Part shown: positions 61,787-64,000 of the stretch, in pieces
Layout: the number at the start of each line of letters is the position of its first letter
How positions within the stretch are numbered: position 1 is the first letter of the stretch
Origin: Leclercia sp. AS011
GTDB taxonomy: Bacteria > Pseudomonadota > Gammaproteobacteria > Enterobacterales > Enterobacteriaceae
DNA length: 64,000 bases
Assembly: GCF_037152535.1 (NCBI RefSeq)
Contig: NZ_JBBCMA010000001.1
Span: 868,001-932,000 of the forward strand
Reading direction: 5' to 3'
Made by a program: the position numbers and the translations under genes
Notes under the pieces: generated by a model
What the model saw: the letters and a program-made list of their open reading frames with translations, nothing else
Database searches by the model: none
Told to the model about the DNA's origin: nothing

Positions 61787-63556
61787 ATGGATGACCTAAC
61801 ACTGCGTTATTACGAGGCCGAAATGCGCTATTTGCGCGAAGCGGGTAAAGAATTTGCCCGGGCCCACCCGGATCGCGCGGCGATGCTCAACCTGGATAAA
61901 CCCGGTGCGCGTGATCCCTACGTTGAGCGTCTGTTCGAAGGCTTTGCCTTCCTGATGGGCCGGCTGCGTGAAAAGCTCGATGACGATCTGCCGGAGCTGA
62001 CCGAAGGGCTGGTTAGTCTGTTATGGCCGCACTACATGCGGACTATTCCTTCGCTTGCCATCGTTGAGTTTATGCCAGACTGGCGGAACCTCCGGCAGGC
62101 AGAAACGCTGGCTGAAGGGTTTTCGGTGTTGTCGCGCCCTGTAGGGCCGCACAAAACCGTCTGTCAGTACCGTACCACGCGAGATGTTCCCTTACAGCCC
62201 CTGCACCTTACCCGCGTGCATCTGCATACCGAAACGGACGGGCGTTCTGCCATTCGCCTGCGTTTTGAATGCCCGGAAAAAGTTGACTGGAGCAAGGCCG
62301 GACTCGAGAAAGTCGCCCTTTTTCTCAATGCCGAAAGCCCGGTCAGCTCAGCCTTGCATCTGGCGATGACTCGCCATGTACACGCGATATATGCCCGTCA
62401 CGCCGAAACCGGAACTGAACGTCATAAGTTTGATGGCTGGTGCAGGCCGATGGGCTTTGATGACCATGACGGCCTGTGGAAGAAAAGTGACACGGCTTTT
62501 AGCGGCTACCAACTGCTACTGGAGTACTTCAGTTTCCGTCCGAAGTTTATGTTTGTGGAACTGTGCGGTCTCGACGCTATAGGGCTTACTGCGGCCAGTA
62601 GCTGGTTTGAGGTAGACATGGTGCTCAGCGAAGCATGGTCACCCGATCTGCCGTTTGAGACGGATAATTTTCGCCTGCACTGTGCACCGGTGATCAACCT
62701 CTTCACGCTTGAGGCGGACCCACTGACGCTCAGTCCGCTGGAGAATGAGTACCTCCTACGGCCGCTGCGCCTTCAGGACGGGCACACCGAGATTTACAGC
62801 GTGGATAATATCCATGGTGCGGTGAAACTCGGTAAGCACCAGTATGTCCCGTTCGCCAGCTTCCGGCACCGGGGTGGCATGATGCGCCACGATGCGCCAG
62901 AGCGTTACTATCACACGCGTGTGAAGCGCGGCGCATCCGGTCTCTATGACACATGGCTTATCCTCGGCGGACGTTCATTCGAGCTGGATCAGTTGTCTGA
63001 AAAACCGGAATCCCTCTCAATGCGGATCACCGGCACTAACGGCCAACTGCCGCGTAAAGCTCTGGAAAGTACCCTCCTGGACAGGGTGGTTAAAGCAGGC
63101 AAGGTTCCGGTCAGGATACTCAACGTCACGGCTCCCACGATGCCCCTTTATCCCCCGGCTAATGATCGGTTCCACTGGCGAGTCATGAGCCATCTTGGCT
63201 CAAACTTCCTCAGCATGATGGATAATCCGGAAGTGCTGCGCGGAACGCTGGCGCTTTACGACTGGACTGATGATGAGATGAACCGACGTCGCCTTGAAGC
63301 CATCGTTGCAGTGAAACACACGCTGGTCCGCCGCTTTGAGAAAGGCTTTATGTTACGGGGTGTGGATATCGAGGTCACGCTGAATATGGACAACTTTGCA
63401 GGCGAGGGCGACGTGAACCTGTTCGGTGAGATGCTGCACCGGTTCTTCGCGCTCTATGCCGATATTCACCTCTTTAACCAGCTCACGCTGGTGCTGCAAC
63501 CTACAGGGAAACGACTGAGATGGCGCGAGAATCACAGCCAGCACGTACCGGGCTGA
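61787..63556 (+). CDS. tssF: Type VI baseplate protein TssF
   Basis: A 589-residue VasA/ImpG family protein of the baseplate wedge. Typical start MDDLTLRYYEAEMRYLREAGKEFARAHP and DPYVERLFEGFAFLMGRL; near the C-terminus GVDIEVTLNMDNFAGEGDVNLFGEML. It overlaps tssG by 37 bases, suggesting tight translational coupling of the TssF-TssG wedge. Confidence 0.95.
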   Translation: MDDLTLRYYEAEMRYLREAGKEFARAHPDRAAMLNLDKPGARDPYVERLFEGFAFLMGRLREKLDDDLPELTEGLVSLLWPHYMRTIPSLAIVEFMPDWRNLRQAETLAEGFSVLSRPVGPHKTVCQYRTTRDVPLQPLHLTRVHLHTETDGRSAIRLRFECPEKVDWSKAGLEKVALFLNAESPVSSALHLAMTRHVHAIYARHAETGTERHKFDGWCRPMGFDDHDGLWKKSDTAFSGYQLLLEYFSFRPKFMFVELCGLDAIGLTAASSWFEVDMVLSEAWSPDLPFETDNFRLHCAPVINLFTLEADPLTLSPLENEYLLRPLRLQDGHTEIYSVDNIHGAVKLGKHQYVPFASFRHRGGMMRHDAPERYYHTRVKRGASGLYDTWLILGGRSFELDQLSEKPESLSMRITGTNGQLPRKALESTLLDRVVKAGKVPVRILNVTAPTMPLYPPANDRFHWRVMSHLGSNFLSMMDNPEVLRGTLALYDWTDDEMNRRRLEAIVAVKHTLVRRFEKGFMLRGVDIEVTLNMDNFAGEGDVNLFGEMLHRFFALYADIHLFNQLTLVLQPTGKRLRWRENHSQHVPG

Positions 63557-64000
63557 CGCTGGCTCTTAACAAAGATATCTGGCGAGCCAATTTCTATCGA
63601 TTCTGCCAAATGCTGGAACAGGAAAATCCGGACGCACCTAAACTAGGTTCCACCAGTTATCCGGGCGACGATCCGATACGATTCAGGCCCTGGCCAGGTA
63701 TGGGCTTCCCGGTCAGTACCCTGAAAACGGTTGAGATCGACGAAGACCATCCGTCATTACCACCAACTGTCCGCACGACATTTCTCGGGATGTATGGGGT
63801 GGACTCCCCTCTGCCGACGTCCTACCTGGATGACATTGCGCAGCGCCGTGAAGGACACGAGGCGATCACTTCGTTTCTGGACATTTTCAGCCACCGGATC
63901 ACCACGCAGTATTACCGGATCTGGCGAAAATACGCGTATCCGGCGACCTTCGAGGCTGGTGGTCGCGATGCCACATCACAGTGTCTGTTGGGGCTGGTGG
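63520..64000 (+). CDS. tssG: Type VI baseplate protein TssG, 3'-truncated by window edge
   Basis: An ATG inside the 3' end of tssF opens a frame that runs off the window after 160 codons. It reads DIWRANFYRFCQMLEQENP, then FRPWPGMGFPVSTL and FLGMYGVDSPLPTSYLDDI, the usual VasB/ImpH (TssG) N-terminal pattern. TssG joins two TssF in each wedge. The rest lies to the right of the window. Confidence 0.92.
   Translation, partial: MARESQPARTGLTLALNKDIWRANFYRFCQMLEQENPDAPKLGSTSYPGDDPIRFRPWPGMGFPVSTLKTVEIDEDHPSLPPTVRTTFLGMYGVDSPLPTSYLDDIAQRREGHEAITSFLDIFSHRITTQYYRIWRKYAYPATFEAGGRDATSQCLLGLV

Overview
The window is chromosomal DNA of a gammaproteobacterium in the Enterobacteriaceae. The left 37 kb keeps the order known around topA-cysB-acnA-rnb-fabI-psp-tyrR-mppA in E. 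coli, and the protein lengths agree with the E. coli orthologues almost residue for residue. A DSF-synthase gene (rpfF) next to the PAS-GGDEF-EAL gene, and a type VI secretion cluster beside mppA, point to an Enterobacter/Lelliottia/Leclercia-like genus rather than Escherichia or Salmonella. The species cannot be fixed by reading alone.

Region 1 (1-16.3 kb): topA (5' end outside the window), cysB, the small genes ymiA-yciX-ymiC, acnA, ribA (minus), pgpB, the lapA-lapB pair controlling LPS synthesis, pyrF-yciH, osmB, yciT, yciZ, then rpfF (plus) converging on the rpfR/pdeR-type gene (minus). rpfF and rpfR would form a diffusible fatty-acid signal synthase and its c-di-GMP-turnover receptor. 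Region 2 (16.6-37.2 kb): rnb, yciW, fabI and sapABCDF (all minus), pspF (minus) divergent from the sigma54-driven pspABCD, then ycjX-ycjF, tyrR, tpx, ycjG, mpaA and mppA. These genes serve envelope stress, murein-peptide recycling and aromatic amino-acid regulation.

Region 3 (37.5-64 kb, running off the right end) is a type VI secretion cluster: tssB-tssC-tssK-tssL-(OmpA-like)-hcp-tssH-tssI(vgrG)-effector/immunity array-PAAR-(membrane protein)-tssM-tssA-tssF-tssG. TssB/C sheath, Hcp tube, VgrG/PAAR spike, TssK/F/G baseplate, TssL/M membrane complex, TssA and the ClpV ATPase are visible. tssE and tssJ are not, and could lie to the right.

The most interesting part is 49.0-55.3 kb. One intact effector (LytM-like N-terminus, EF-hand loop, C-terminal GH19-like lysozyme/chitinase domain) is followed by a predicted periplasmic SH3-type immunity gene. 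After it come decayed modules: an M23-peptidase remnant with in-frame stops, a muramidase-like remnant, an LprI-type lysozyme-inhibitor gene, a truncated second effector core and a further orphan fragment. The toxin end of the intact effector and the following 2.3 kb are visibly AT-rich against GC-rich neighbours, as expected for exchanged toxin/immunity cassettes. A run of nine G lies inside the toxin domain.

I saw no rRNA, tRNA, CRISPR array, insertion sequence or phage integrase.
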